NCBI GenBank assembly: GCA_028277885.1
Contig: JANQFK010000060.1
Coordinates: 1-64,000, forward strand
From: Myxococcota bacterium
GTDB lineage: Bacteria; Myxococcota_A; UBA9160; UBA6930
Length of the DNA: 64,000 nucleotides
Direction: 5' to 3'
Positions 1 through 7,608 of the stretch are shown here, one piece after another. How positions within the stretch are numbered: position 1 is the stretch's first letter; each line of letters starts with the position of its first letter. Position numbers and translations under genes: made by a program. The notes below the pieces were generated by a model. It was not told the origin of the DNA, made no database searches, and saw only the letters and a program-made list of their open reading frames with translations.

Positions 1-139
1 TGCGCCGGTCTACGCGCGCCGCTCCCGGGAACGCCGCCGCGATCGCCTCCTTGCGGCTCAGGAACACCTCGCCCCCGGCGGCGACGGGCACGCTGCCGAG
101 GGCGAGGAGGACGGCGATCGCCAGCAGCCTAGAACGCAT
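1..139 (-). CDS. FMN-binding domain protein, N-terminal part (runs off the left edge)
   Basis: Only the first 46 codons are visible. The ATG lies inside the last codons of the upstream porin gene (TATGCGTTCTAG), so the two genes overlap by 11 nt and are probably co-translated. The product begins with a signal peptide (MRSRLLAIAVLLALGSVPVAAG) shortened here to its hydrophobic core LLAIAVLLALG, then reads EVFLSRKEAIAAAFPGA. That opening is typical of periplasmic FMN-binding proteins of the RnfG/NqrC-like family, which carry covalently bound FMN and often sit beside porin or iron-reduction genes. The flavinylation threonine would lie outside the window, so the assignment rests on the N-terminal pattern only. 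Confidence 0.5.
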   Translation of the reverse strand, partial: MRSRLLAIAVLLALGSVPVAAGGEVFLSRKEAIAAAFPGAARVDRR

Positions 140-1412
140 ACCCGAAGCCGAGGCTCAGCTCGTCGGCGCCGTTGCCGGACCGCTGCTGGAAGTTGCGGTA
201 CTCGGCTTTGAGCACCACGTTGGGGTGGGGCTTGTACTGGAGGCCGGGGTTGAAGATCCAGTTGGCCTGGGTGCGGTCCTCGAGGAAGCCCGAGGGCACC
301 TTGTCCTGGGTGTCGACGTACTCGACGCGGACGAAGGGGGCCAGGTAGCGGGTCGCCTCGCCGAAGATCAGCGGCCAGACGTCGTAGGCCACCTCGGCGT
401 AGCCGCCGAACATCCGCTCGGCGATCGCGTCCGTGGGTCCGAGGCTCAGGGCGTTGCTCAGCTTGCCCGCGTTCGCGAGGTGCGACATGGCGAACAGCGC
501 GCGGGAGTGGAAGGGACCGCGGCGGAACTCAGCGTGGAGCTCGCCCAGGGTGAGCCGCCCGCCGGGGAGCGTGACGCCACCGACCTGCTCGTCGTTGCCC
601 GTCTTGCCCACGAAGAGCGAGCCGCCGATCAGCCACTCGTCGTTCGGTGTCCAGTCCACGCGCCCCACCCAGGCGAGGTCCTCGGCGAGGGTCTGGCTGC
701 CCTTCTGGCGCCCGCCGCGGATCCCAGCGTCGCTGAAGTCCGCGCCCTGGAAGCTGTTCATGATGTAGGTGCGGTAGCTGATGTTCTCGCCGATCTGGCC
801 GAAGATGCCGACGCCGTTCTCGCGCCACGTGGTCGGGATGATCCGCTGCTCGGTGAAGGGCCGCTGCACGCCGAAGAAGAAGGGCGGCTCGTGGATCTCG
901 TTCACGAAGCCGACGGGCGCCAGCAGCAGGCCCGCCCGGAAGTTGATCGCCTCCTTCCAGCGGAAGTCGAAGGAGGCGAACTCCAGGAAGATCTCGTCGG
1001 CGTGCTCGATCTCGATCTCGGAGTTGAAGATGATGTTGTCGGTGAACTTGTATCCGAAGTAGAGGACGAGCCGCAGCAGGTCGGTGGTGTCGAGCTTGTT
1101 GCTGCCCTCGTCGTTGATGAAGTTGGTGTAGAAGCCCTCGCCGTAGCCGCCGATGGAGAGGCCGCGCTCGATGCCGTAGATCTTCGAGGCCGCGGGTCCG
1201 AAGCCGTACAGGCTCTTCAGCTCGGGCTCCTCGGGGACGGCCACCTGGGTGCGGACCCGGGCGAGCTCGTCCACCACCACCTCGAGCTTGCGCTCGAGGT
1301 CCTCGATGCGGTCGTCCCGGGCGCGGACCTCGTCGTCGTCCGCCGCCCCGGCGACGACGGGAAGCGTCAGTGCGGCGGCCATCAGCAGGGTCGCGCGAAG
1401 GGTTCGAGCCAT
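129..1412 (-). CDS. Outer-membrane porin with N-terminal coiled coil (phosphate-selective porin O/P-like)
   Basis: A 427-residue protein with a signal peptide (cleavage near residue 23, VAGAA). A short charged heptad stretch follows (about 25-55, DDRIEDLERKLEVVVDELARV), then a long run of alternating amphipathic strands, ending in FGYAF. The terminal aromatic residue is the usual C-terminal signature of outer-membrane beta-barrels. The strand pattern and length fit trimeric OprO/OprP-like porins; the substrate cannot be read from sequence. GGAGG lies just upstream of the ATG. It sits between a small zinc-ribbon gene with a Fur-box-like dyad and a putative FMN-binding protein, so a role in outer-membrane transport under iron limitation is a reasonable inference. 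Confidence 0.75.
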   Translation of the reverse strand: MARTLRATLLMAAALTLPVVAGAADDDEVRARDDRIEDLERKLEVVVDELARVRTQVAVPEEPELKSLYGFGPAASKIYGIERGLSIGGYGEGFYTNFINDEGSNKLDTTDLLRLVLYFGYKFTDNIIFNSEIEIEHADEIFLEFASFDFRWKEAINFRAGLLLAPVGFVNEIHEPPFFFGVQRPFTEQRIIPTTWRENGVGIFGQIGENISYRTYIMNSFQGADFSDAGIRGGRQKGSQTLAEDLAWVGRVDWTPNDEWLIGGSLFVGKTGNDEQVGGVTLPGGRLTLGELHAEFRRGPFHSRALFAMSHLANAGKLSNALSLGPTDAIAERMFGGYAEVAYDVWPLIFGEATRYLAPFVRVEYVDTQDKVPSGFLEDRTQANWIFNPGLQYKPHPNVVLKAEYRNFQQRSGNGADELSLGFGYAF

Positions 1413-1503
1413 CGGATCCTCCGTGCCCGGTCTCGGGCGGAGGGCTCGGGGCTCGGGGCCGCTGGCCGCGGGGTGAAGGCGAGCGAGCCGCGGAGGACGA
1501 ACC

Positions 1504-1686
1504 TCATCGGCTCTCCCCGAGCACGGGCTCTCGGACGGGCCCGTCGCTCAGGGGAAGGAAGACGGTGCGCTTGCAGCGTCGGCACTTCAGCTCGACGGCG
1601 CCGTTCACGAGGCGCGCGAGCAGGCTCCCACACAGGCAGCGGCAATCGTGATCCTGGGAGGGGAGGGTCGGGACCGGGGTCGACAT
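1504..1686 (-). CDS. Small Com-like zinc-ribbon protein
   Basis: A 60-residue product from the ATG at 1686; a GTG at 1725 would add 13 residues but lies inside the putative Fur operator and has no Shine-Dalgarno sequence, so I prefer the ATG. The core has CRCLCGSLLAR followed 11 residues later by LKCRRCKR, which is a four-cysteine zinc ribbon resembling the Com family of Mu-like phage regulators (CxxC..iElKCpRC). Such tiny ribbons are widespread in bacterial chromosomes and probably bind nucleic acid, but the target is unknown. It is the first gene after the Fur-box-like dyad and precedes the porin in the same direction, so it may belong to an iron-responsive unit. Confidence 0.6.
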   Translation of the reverse strand: MSTPVPTLPSQDHDCRCLCGSLLARLVNGAVELKCRRCKRTVFLPLSDGPVREPVLGESR

Positions 1687-1714
1687 GGGTGGGGGGGCCT
1701 GCCGGGTCGAGCGG

Positions 1715-1750
1715 TTTTCGTTCACGAAATGAAAATGGATGTCGTTTTCA
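1715..1750. promoter_or_regulatory. fur box: Tandem Fur-box-like dyads
   Basis: Two adjacent inverted repeats lie here: TTTCGT-TC-ACGAAA at 1716-1729 and TGAAAA-N9-TTTTCA at 1730-1750. The second can be read as GAAAAT GGATGT C GTTTTC, matching 12 of 19 positions of the classical Fur consensus. The A/T-rich composition stands out sharply against the GC-rich flanks. The site lies between the end of fur and the minus-strand zinc-ribbon/porin genes. Binding by the neighbouring Fur protein is an inference. Confidence 0.5.
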
Positions 1751-1816
1751 GCGGGCGCAGACTACCCGCGTAGTGACCGGCGTGTCAATGGGTTGGGCGG
1801 GATCCCCCGCGGGGGC

Positions 1817-2248
1817 TCAGTCGTCCCGGCAGCCCGGGCAGTGCCCGTAGAGCTCGTGGCGGTGGCGCAGCAGGCGGAAGCCGTAGCGCTCCACGATGTC
1901 GTCCTGGGCCGACTCGATCATCGAGCACTCGAACTCCACGATCTTCCCGCAGCGCACGCAGACCAGGTGGTCGTGGTGCTCGTGCTCCACCTCGTAGCGG
2001 GTCACCCCGTCGTCGAAGTGGCGCTCGCTCGCGAGCCCGGCGTCGCACAGCAGCTTCATGGTGCGGTAGACGGTCGTGTAGCCGATCCCCGGGTGCCGCT
2101 GCTGGACGCGGCGGTGGAGGTCGTCGCCGGTGATGTGGCCCTCCACCTCGAGGAACACCTCGAGGATGGCCTCGCGCTGCTTGGTGTGCTTGAGGCTGTG
2201 ATCCTCGAGGTACTGCGCCAGGGCCTTGCGCTCGAGCTCGTGGGCCAT
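1817..2248 (-). CDS. fur: Ferric uptake regulator, Fur family
   Basis: A 143-residue Fur protein. The N-terminal half carries the winged helix (KHTKQREAILEVF, then the recognition region GIGYTTVYRTMKLL). The C-terminal half carries the dimerisation/metal domain with HEHHDHLVCVRCG and HRHELYGHCPGC; the two CxxC pairs are the structural zinc site and the His-rich stretch is the sensory site. Length is typical. It represses iron-uptake genes with Fe2+ as corepressor in most bacteria; a Zur or PerR role cannot be excluded from sequence alone. The start is fixed by family alignment. A TAGCCT element 6 nt upstream and absence of a Shine-Dalgarno sequence suggest a leaderless transcript. Confidence 0.9.
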   Translation of the reverse strand: MAHELERKALAQYLEDHSLKHTKQREAILEVFLEVEGHITGDDLHRRVQQRHPGIGYTTVYRTMKLLCDAGLASERHFDDGVTRYEVEHEHHDHLVCVRCGKIVEFECSMIESAQDDIVERYGFRLLRHRHELYGHCPGCRDD

Positions 2249-2292
2249 GCCGGAAGGCTACCCCGCCCCGTGGCCGCACGCAGGCGGCGGGC

Positions 2293-2640
2293 TCACGGCG
2301 CCGCGGCGCGCTGCGCGGCCCGGGCCGCCTCGAGGTTGCGCTGCGCGGCGGCGTTGTCGCAGTCGAGGTCCACCGCGCGCTGGAAGGCCGCCAGGGCCTC
2401 GGCGTCCCGGCCCGCCGCCGCGTAGGCGGCGCCCAGGTGGTTCTGGATCTCCGACGCGTGGGGCACCAGCGCGGCGGCGCGCTCGAGCTCGCGGATCGCG
2501 CGCTGCGTCTCGCCGCGCTCGAGGGCCCCCGTGCCGCTTGCGTAGAGGCGCGCGCCCTGCCACGAGGCCGCGGGCCCGGTGCCGCATCCGGCCGCCCCGA
2601 GGAGCAGCAGCGCAGCGAGGGTGGGGGGAAGGCGTCCCAT
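2293..2640 (-). CDS. TPR lipoprotein
   Basis: A 115-residue secreted protein. Residues 1-19 are a lipoprotein signal peptide with lipobox LLGAAGC. The rest contains about two and a half tetratricopeptide repeats (GALERGETQRAIRELERA, HLGAAYAAAGRDAEALAAF). TPR lipoproteins act as periplasmic protein-interaction scaffolds; no specific partner is evident. It lies 9 nt after the EEP-family gene and 44 nt before fur on the same strand, so it is probably co-transcribed with the former. Confidence 0.7.
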   Translation of the reverse strand: MGRLPPTLAALLLLGAAGCGTGPAASWQGARLYASGTGALERGETQRAIRELERAAALVPHASEIQNHLGAAYAAAGRDAEALAAFQRAVDLDCDNAAAQRNLEAARAAQRAAAP

Positions 2641-2649
2641 GCCCCGCTC

Positions 2650-3543
2650 CTACCCCCCCGAGGACTCCGCGGCAAGCGCGTCGCCGGTGATCTCCATGCG
2701 CGCGATCACCGGGAGGTGGTCCGAGGCGCGCCGCGCCGCCGGGCTCTGGTGGGCCTCGATGGAGAGGATGCGTGCGCCGCGGGCGTAGACGCGGTCCAGC
2801 GCCAGCATGGGGCGGGTGGCGGGGAAGGTGCGCGGCCAGGGGATGTCGGTGTCGCCCACCAGCTCCCGCTCCAGGGCCCGTGTGGCCTTGCAACGGCGCC
2901 AGGCGTTCATGTCCCCGAGCAGCACCACCGGCCCCTGGAGCTGGGGGTGCTCGAGGATCGAGCGCACCTGGCGGTGCCGCGTGCGGTCCACCAGCGCGAG
3001 GTGGGTCGCCACCACGGCCAGCTTGCCGCGCTCGCCGGTGAACTGGGCCGCCACGGCGGAGCGCCGCTCCACCCGCGAGAAGGAGAGGTCGAGGCTGAAG
3101 ATGCTGGTGATGGGCCAGCGCGACAGGATCGCGTTGCCGAGCTCGCCGCGCCGGTGGACCCGGGTCACCACGAAGGCCGAGTGGTAGTGGAGCGCGTCGG
3201 CCAGGCGGGTGAGCGGGTCCTCCTCGTCGAAGGGGCGCAGCACCTCCTGGAGCGCGATCACGTCGGCCTCGAGCTCGGAGATCACGAAGCCCGCGCGGGC
3301 CGCGTCCGGTGCGCTGGCCCCGTTCAGGCCCGCCCAGCGGTGCACGTTGTAGGTCGCCACGGTGACCTGGCTCCCGAGCGGCTCGCCGAGGCGCGGCATG
3401 CTGGGAGCGCGAACGCTCGAGAGGTAGGGGATGGCGGCCGCCAGGGCCTCGCGGCGCGCGAGGTCCCGCTCGCGCTCCGGCTTCGCGCGGCGCCCGCGGC
3501 GCCGGGGCGCCTTGCGCCCTTCGGTCGTGGGACTGGACGGCAT
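2650..3543 (-). CDS. Endonuclease/exonuclease/phosphatase (EEP) family hydrolase
   Basis: A 297-residue protein whose catalytic motifs follow a basic N-terminal tail (about 1-55): ATYNVHR (Asn), LQEVL (metal-binding Glu), THLALVD, GDMNAW (Asp/Asn) and ASDHLPV (Asp-His). These are the conserved metal and phosphate-handling residues of the DNase I-like EEP superfamily. Bacterial members of this size hydrolyse nucleic acids, sugar phosphates or phospholipid head groups, and the sequence does not decide which. There is no signal peptide, so it is probably cytoplasmic. It heads a minus-strand run with the TPR lipoprotein and fur. Confidence 0.75.
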   Translation of the reverse strand: MPSSPTTEGRKAPRRRGRRAKPERERDLARREALAAAIPYLSSVRAPSMPRLGEPLGSQVTVATYNVHRWAGLNGASAPDAARAGFVISELEADVIALQEVLRPFDEEDPLTRLADALHYHSAFVVTRVHRRGELGNAILSRWPITSIFSLDLSFSRVERRSAVAAQFTGERGKLAVVATHLALVDRTRHRQVRSILEHPQLQGPVVLLGDMNAWRRCKATRALERELVGDTDIPWPRTFPATRPMLALDRVYARGARILSIEAHQSPAARRASDHLPVIARMEITGDALAAESSGG

Positions 3544-3779
3544 GCCTCTCGTGGATCGGCTCGGGTGGCGCGCGAATCAAGGGCGGGCCCCATGGCCGCC
3601 GGCCCCTCAAGGTAGCGGACCGGCCCGGGGTGCCTCCCCGCAGCGAAGCGCCACCAGAAGCGCCCGGTGCGTGGGCCGAGACCCCCGATCCCACGGGGCA
3701 CGGGTTTCCTGCCTCGGGCTGCGCCGGTCCGGGACCGCTCCGCTCCGTTCGGGCCCAAGCGGGCCTCCGGGGCGGCCGA

Positions 3780-3785
3780 TAGGCT
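3780..3785 (+). promoter_or_regulatory. Putative -10 element (TAGGCT) of the arginine-catabolic operon
   Basis: TAGGCT ends 9 nt before the ATG at 3795 and there is no Shine-Dalgarno sequence, which would place the transcription start at or near the start codon. The same TAnnCT arrangement recurs at several other genes in the window (see findings). No convincing -35 hexamer is seen. Confidence 0.4.
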
Positions 3786-3794
3786 CTACCGGTC

Positions 3795-5174
3795 ATGCCC
3801 CGACGAACTCCGTCGCCGCTGGATTCCCTCGCCAGGGTGCCCTCCGTGAAGGAGGCGGCCGCCGCGCTGCTCGACGCCGTGGCCCGGGAGAGCGAGAGCC
3901 GGGCCCTCGAGCCCGAGGCCTACGCGAAGGAGGTGGCCCGTCTCGAACGGGTCCGGGGCCGGCCCCTCTTCTTCCCGCTGCTGATGGGCGGCGTGGGGCG
4001 CGGCGCCCGGGTGCGGCTCGCCGACGGCACCACCAAGATCGACTTCATCGGCGGGATCGGGGTCTACGGCTTCGGCCACAGCGATCGCGACCTGCTGGAG
4101 ACCGCCGTGGTGGCGGCGGCGGCGGACACCGCCTTCCAGGGCCACCTGGCACCGGGCCCCGAGTACCAGCGGGTCTCGAAGGCCCTGCTGCGCCACGCCG
4201 GCAAGCGCCTGCGCCACGCCTGGCTCTCGGTCTCGGGCGCCATGGCGAACGAGAACGCCCTCAAGATGATCCTCCAGAAGCGGGCCCCGGCGGATCGCAT
4301 GCTGGTGTTCGAGAACGGGTTCGCGGGCCGCACCACGACCCTCGCCGAGCTCACGGACCGGCCCGCCTTCCGGGAGGGCCTGCCCCTGCGCGGCAACGTG
4401 CTCCACGTGCCCTTCTACGACCCGTCGGACCTCCAGTCCACGGAGCGCAGCCTGGCCGCCCTCGACGCCCACCTGGCCCGCTACCCCGGCCAGGTCGCCG
4501 GCATGCTGTTCGAGCTGGTCCAGGGCGAGGGCGGCTTCAAGACCGCGCCGCGGGAGTTCTTCGTGCCGCTGATGGAGCGCTGCCGCGAGCACGGCGTCGC
4601 GGTCTGGGTGGACGAGGTGCAGACCTTCGCGCGCACCGGCGAGCTCTACGCCTTCCGCACCCTCGGCCTCGAGGGCTACGTCGATCTCGTCACCGTGGGC
4701 AAGGTGCTCCAGGGCAGCGCGGTGCTCTTCTCCCGGGCCTACAACCCGCGGGCGGGGCTCATCGCGGGCACCTACGCGGGCGCCACCTCGGCCATGGCGG
4801 TGGGGGCGCGCATCATCGAGCGCCTCGAGGAGGACAACTACCTCGGGCCCGAGGGCCGCATCGCGATCCTCGAGCGCCGGGTGGAGCGCCGCTTCGAGTC
4901 CCTCGAGCGGCGGCTGCCCCGGGCCGTGGGCCCGCGCTCGGGCATCGGCGCCATGCAGGCCTTCGTGCCCTTCGGCGGCCAGGCCGACGTCGTGAAGGAC
5001 GTGATCGACGTCGCCTTCGAGGAGGGGCTGATCGTGTTCCCGGCGGGCCGCAGCCCGTGCAAGATCCGCATGCTGCTGCCGGTGAACACCACCGACGAGG
5101 AGCTCGAGGCCGCCTTCACGATCCTCGAGAAGGCGCTCGCTCGAGTGGCGGAGGATCGGGGACTGCCGTGCTGA
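3795..5174 (+). CDS. Class III aminotransferase (probable succinylornithine transaminase role)
   Basis: A 459-residue PLP enzyme of the acetylornithine/ornithine aminotransferase type. VDEVQT (Asp273, which contacts the pyridine nitrogen) and TVGKVLQG (Lys303, Schiff base) are present, as is the early LSVSGAMANENALK cofactor loop near 144-157. It is about 50 residues longer than E. coli AstC because of an N-terminal extension. Its stop overlaps the AstA start, and AstA and AstD follow, so the likely reaction is transfer of the amino group from N2-succinylornithine to 2-oxoglutarate. Substrate is inferred from context; the sequence is divergent from canonical AstC/ArgD. Confidence 0.75.
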   Translation: MPRRTPSPLDSLARVPSVKEAAAALLDAVARESESRALEPEAYAKEVARLERVRGRPLFFPLLMGGVGRGARVRLADGTTKIDFIGGIGVYGFGHSDRDLLETAVVAAAADTAFQGHLAPGPEYQRVSKALLRHAGKRLRHAWLSVSGAMANENALKMILQKRAPADRMLVFENGFAGRTTTLAELTDRPAFREGLPLRGNVLHVPFYDPSDLQSTERSLAALDAHLARYPGQVAGMLFELVQGEGGFKTAPREFFVPLMERCREHGVAVWVDEVQTFARTGELYAFRTLGLEGYVDLVTVGKVLQGSAVLFSRAYNPRAGLIAGTYAGATSAMAVGARIIERLEEDNYLGPEGRIAILERRVERRFESLERRLPRAVGPRSGIGAMQAFVPFGGQADVVKDVIDVAFEEGLIVFPAGRSPCKIRMLLPVNTTDEELEAAFTILEKALARVAEDRGLPC

Positions 5175-6193
5175 TCCTGCGGCCGGTGGGCGGGGCGGAT
5201 CTCGACGATCTCGTGAGCCTCGCCGGCCAGCTCGACTCGGTGAACCTCCCCAGCGACCGCGACTTCCTCGCCGACCGCATCGCGCTCTCGGAGCTGGCCT
5301 TCGCGGGCAAGCTCGAGGAGCCCGCCCAGGCGGTCTACTTCTTCGTCCTCGAGGACACCGAGGCCGGCTCCGCGGTGGGCTGCTCGATGATCCTCGCCAA
5401 GGTGGGACGCCCGGGGGTCCCCTACTACTGGCTCGAGGTCTCCACCGAGGAGCGCCGCAGCGCCGAGCTCGACCGCCGCTTCGTCCACACCAAGCTGCGC
5501 CTGCGCTGGACCGAGGACGGCCCCACCGAGATCGGCGGCCTGATCCTCGACCCCGCCTACCGCCGCCACCCCTGGCGCTGCGGCAAGGCGCTCTCCATCG
5601 TGCGCTTCGCCTGGATCTCCGCCCACCCGGAGCTGTTCGCCCCGCAGCTCATCGCCGAGATGCTCTCGCCCTTCGACGCGCCCGGGAAGAACCGGCTCTG
5701 GGACGCCTTCGGTGCGCGCTTCACGGGCCTCTCCTACCGCGAGGCGGATCGCCTCTCGGCGCGCACCAAGCAGTTCATCGCCGACCTCTTCCCCCAGGAC
5801 CCGGTCTACGTCTCGCTGTTCCCGGACGAGGTGCAGAAGATGATCGGCCAGCCCAACGAGACGGCGAAGGCCGCGGTGCGCATCCTCGAGAAGGTGGGCT
5901 TCCACCCGCTCAACCAGGTGGACCCCTTCGACGGCGGACCCTACTACGGCGCCGCCCGGGACGCCGTGGTCTCGGTGCGCGAGCGCCGGGAGCTGGTGCT
6001 GCCCGGGCTGCCGATGCAGCGTGAGTCCGGCGACGACGGGACCCTCGCCCTGCTCTCCGCCGAGGGCGTGCACGGCTTCCGCGCCACGGTGGTGCCCCTC
6101 GACGCCGAGGGCGCGCCGGTGGTCTCCGCCGAGTCCCGCGAGGCGCTCGGCGTCGAGGCGGGCAACCGCGTGTCGGTGACGCCGCTGCCATGA
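5168..6193 (+). CDS. astA: Arginine N-succinyltransferase
   Basis: A 341-residue protein, close to the usual AstA length of about 344. It opens VLILRPVGGADLDDLVSLA and contains family signatures such as EIGGLILDP, GKALSIVRFAWI and ETAKAAVRILEKVGF. The enzyme transfers succinyl from succinyl-CoA to the alpha-amino group of arginine, the first step of the AST pathway. The GTG start at 5168 overlaps the stop of the aminotransferase by 7 nt, and its TGA overlaps the ATG of AstD in an ATGA junction, so translation is coupled across the operon. Confidence 0.9.
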   Translation: MLILRPVGGADLDDLVSLAGQLDSVNLPSDRDFLADRIALSELAFAGKLEEPAQAVYFFVLEDTEAGSAVGCSMILAKVGRPGVPYYWLEVSTEERRSAELDRRFVHTKLRLRWTEDGPTEIGGLILDPAYRRHPWRCGKALSIVRFAWISAHPELFAPQLIAEMLSPFDAPGKNRLWDAFGARFTGLSYREADRLSARTKQFIADLFPQDPVYVSLFPDEVQKMIGQPNETAKAAVRILEKVGFHPLNQVDPFDGGPYYGAARDAVVSVRERRELVLPGLPMQRESGDDGTLALLSAEGVHGFRATVVPLDAEGAPVVSAESREALGVEAGNRVSVTPLP

Positions 6194-7608
6194 CGGAGGC
6201 GATCGCGAGCGTCTCCCCCGCCGACCCCAAGGACGAGGTCGGCCGCTTCCCCGTCGCCGGCGGCGCCGAGGTGGCGGCCGCCGTGGAGCGCGCGCGGGCC
6301 GCCTTCCCGGCCTGGCGCGACGCCGGCTTCGAGGCCCGCGCCGCGCTGCTGCGCCGCTTCCGCGACCGCGCCGCCGAGCGCAAGGAGGAGCTCGCCGAGC
6401 TGATCGCCCGCGAGGTGGGCAAGGCGCTGTGGGACGCGCGCAGCGAGGCGGGCCTGGTGCCCGTCAAGGTGGACGTGACGCTCGCCGAGGGCATGCGGCA
6501 CGTCGCCCCCATCGAGGCCGGCGGCGGCGCGCGGGCGGCCTACCACCCGCGCGGCGTGCTGGCCGTGCTCGGCCCCTTCAACTTCCCGGCCCACCTCCCG
6601 AACGGCCACATCGTCCCGGCGCTGGCCACGGGCAACACCGTGGTCTTCAAGCCCAGCGACCTGTCGCCCGCGGTGGGCGACTGGATGGTGCGGGTGTGGC
6701 GCGAGGCGGGGCTGCCGAGCGGCGTGCTCGAGATCGTCCAGGGCCGCGCCGAGACCGGCAGCGCACTGGCGCTCCACGCCGACGTGGACGGCGTGCTGTT
6801 CACGGGCTCCTGGGCGGTGGGCCGCGCGCTGCGCGCCGCCACCGTGGACCGGCCCGGCAAGATCCTCGCCCTCGAGATGGGCGGCAAGAACGCGATGATC
6901 GTGCTGGACGACGCCGACCTCGAGCTGGCCGTCGCCGAGGCCGCACTCTCGATCTGCGCCACCACGGGCCAGCGCTGCTCCTGCCTCTCGCGCGTCTTCG
7001 TGGCGCGGTCGCGTATCGACGAGCTCCAGGAGCGCCTGCTGGGCGTGCTGCGCGGCATCCGCGTGGGCCCGCCGCTCGAGGAGGGCGTCTTCATGGGTCC
7101 GCTGGTCTCGCGCGGCGCCCACGAGAAGGTGATGCGCTACCGCGCGCTCGCCGCCGAGGCCGGCGCCGAGCGCCTCGCGATCCCCCAGCCCGAGCGCGAG
7201 GCGCCCTACACGGGCCCGGGCCTGGTGCGCTTCCCCCGCCTCGACCAGTCCCACCCCTACGCGCGCGACGAGATCTTCGGCCCCGAGGCGGCGCTCTTCC
7301 CCATCGACGATCTCGAGGAGGGCATCGCCGCTGTGAACGACTCCGAGTACGGCCTCGCTGCCTCGGTGATGACCCGCGACCGCGCGCGCTTCGAGCACTG
7401 CACGGGCCGCGTGCGCACCGGCATTCTCAACTGGAACCGGGGAACGATCGGGGCGAGTGGCAAGCTGCCCTTTGGTGGCAGCGGGCGCAGCGGCAACGAC
7501 CGCCCCGCCGGAATCCTGGCGACGGTCTACTGCACGGTGGCCCAGTCCCACCTCGAGAACGCCGAGGGCGCGCTCCCCACCCTGCCGCCCGGGATGCCGA
7601 AGCCGTGA
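6190..7608 (+). CDS. astD: Succinylglutamate-semialdehyde dehydrogenase
   Basis: A 472-residue aldehyde dehydrogenase. Visible motifs are GPFNFPAHLPNGH (about 128-140), the general base Glu229 in LEMGGKN, and the catalytic Cys263 in GQRCSC. The family oxidises N-succinylglutamate 5-semialdehyde to N-succinylglutamate with NAD+. The start overlaps astA by 4 nt (ATGA) and the next gene begins at a GTG that overlaps its stop by 4 nt. Position after AstA makes AstD more likely than other ALDH functions. Confidence 0.88.
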   Translation: MTEAIASVSPADPKDEVGRFPVAGGAEVAAAVERARAAFPAWRDAGFEARAALLRRFRDRAAERKEELAELIAREVGKALWDARSEAGLVPVKVDVTLAEGMRHVAPIEAGGGARAAYHPRGVLAVLGPFNFPAHLPNGHIVPALATGNTVVFKPSDLSPAVGDWMVRVWREAGLPSGVLEIVQGRAETGSALALHADVDGVLFTGSWAVGRALRAATVDRPGKILALEMGGKNAMIVLDDADLELAVAEAALSICATTGQRCSCLSRVFVARSRIDELQERLLGVLRGIRVGPPLEEGVFMGPLVSRGAHEKVMRYRALAAEAGAERLAIPQPEREAPYTGPGLVRFPRLDQSHPYARDEIFGPEAALFPIDDLEEGIAAVNDSEYGLAASVMTRDRARFEHCTGRVRTGILNWNRGTIGASGKLPFGGSGRSGNDRPAGILATVYCTVAQSHLENAEGALPTLPPGMPKP

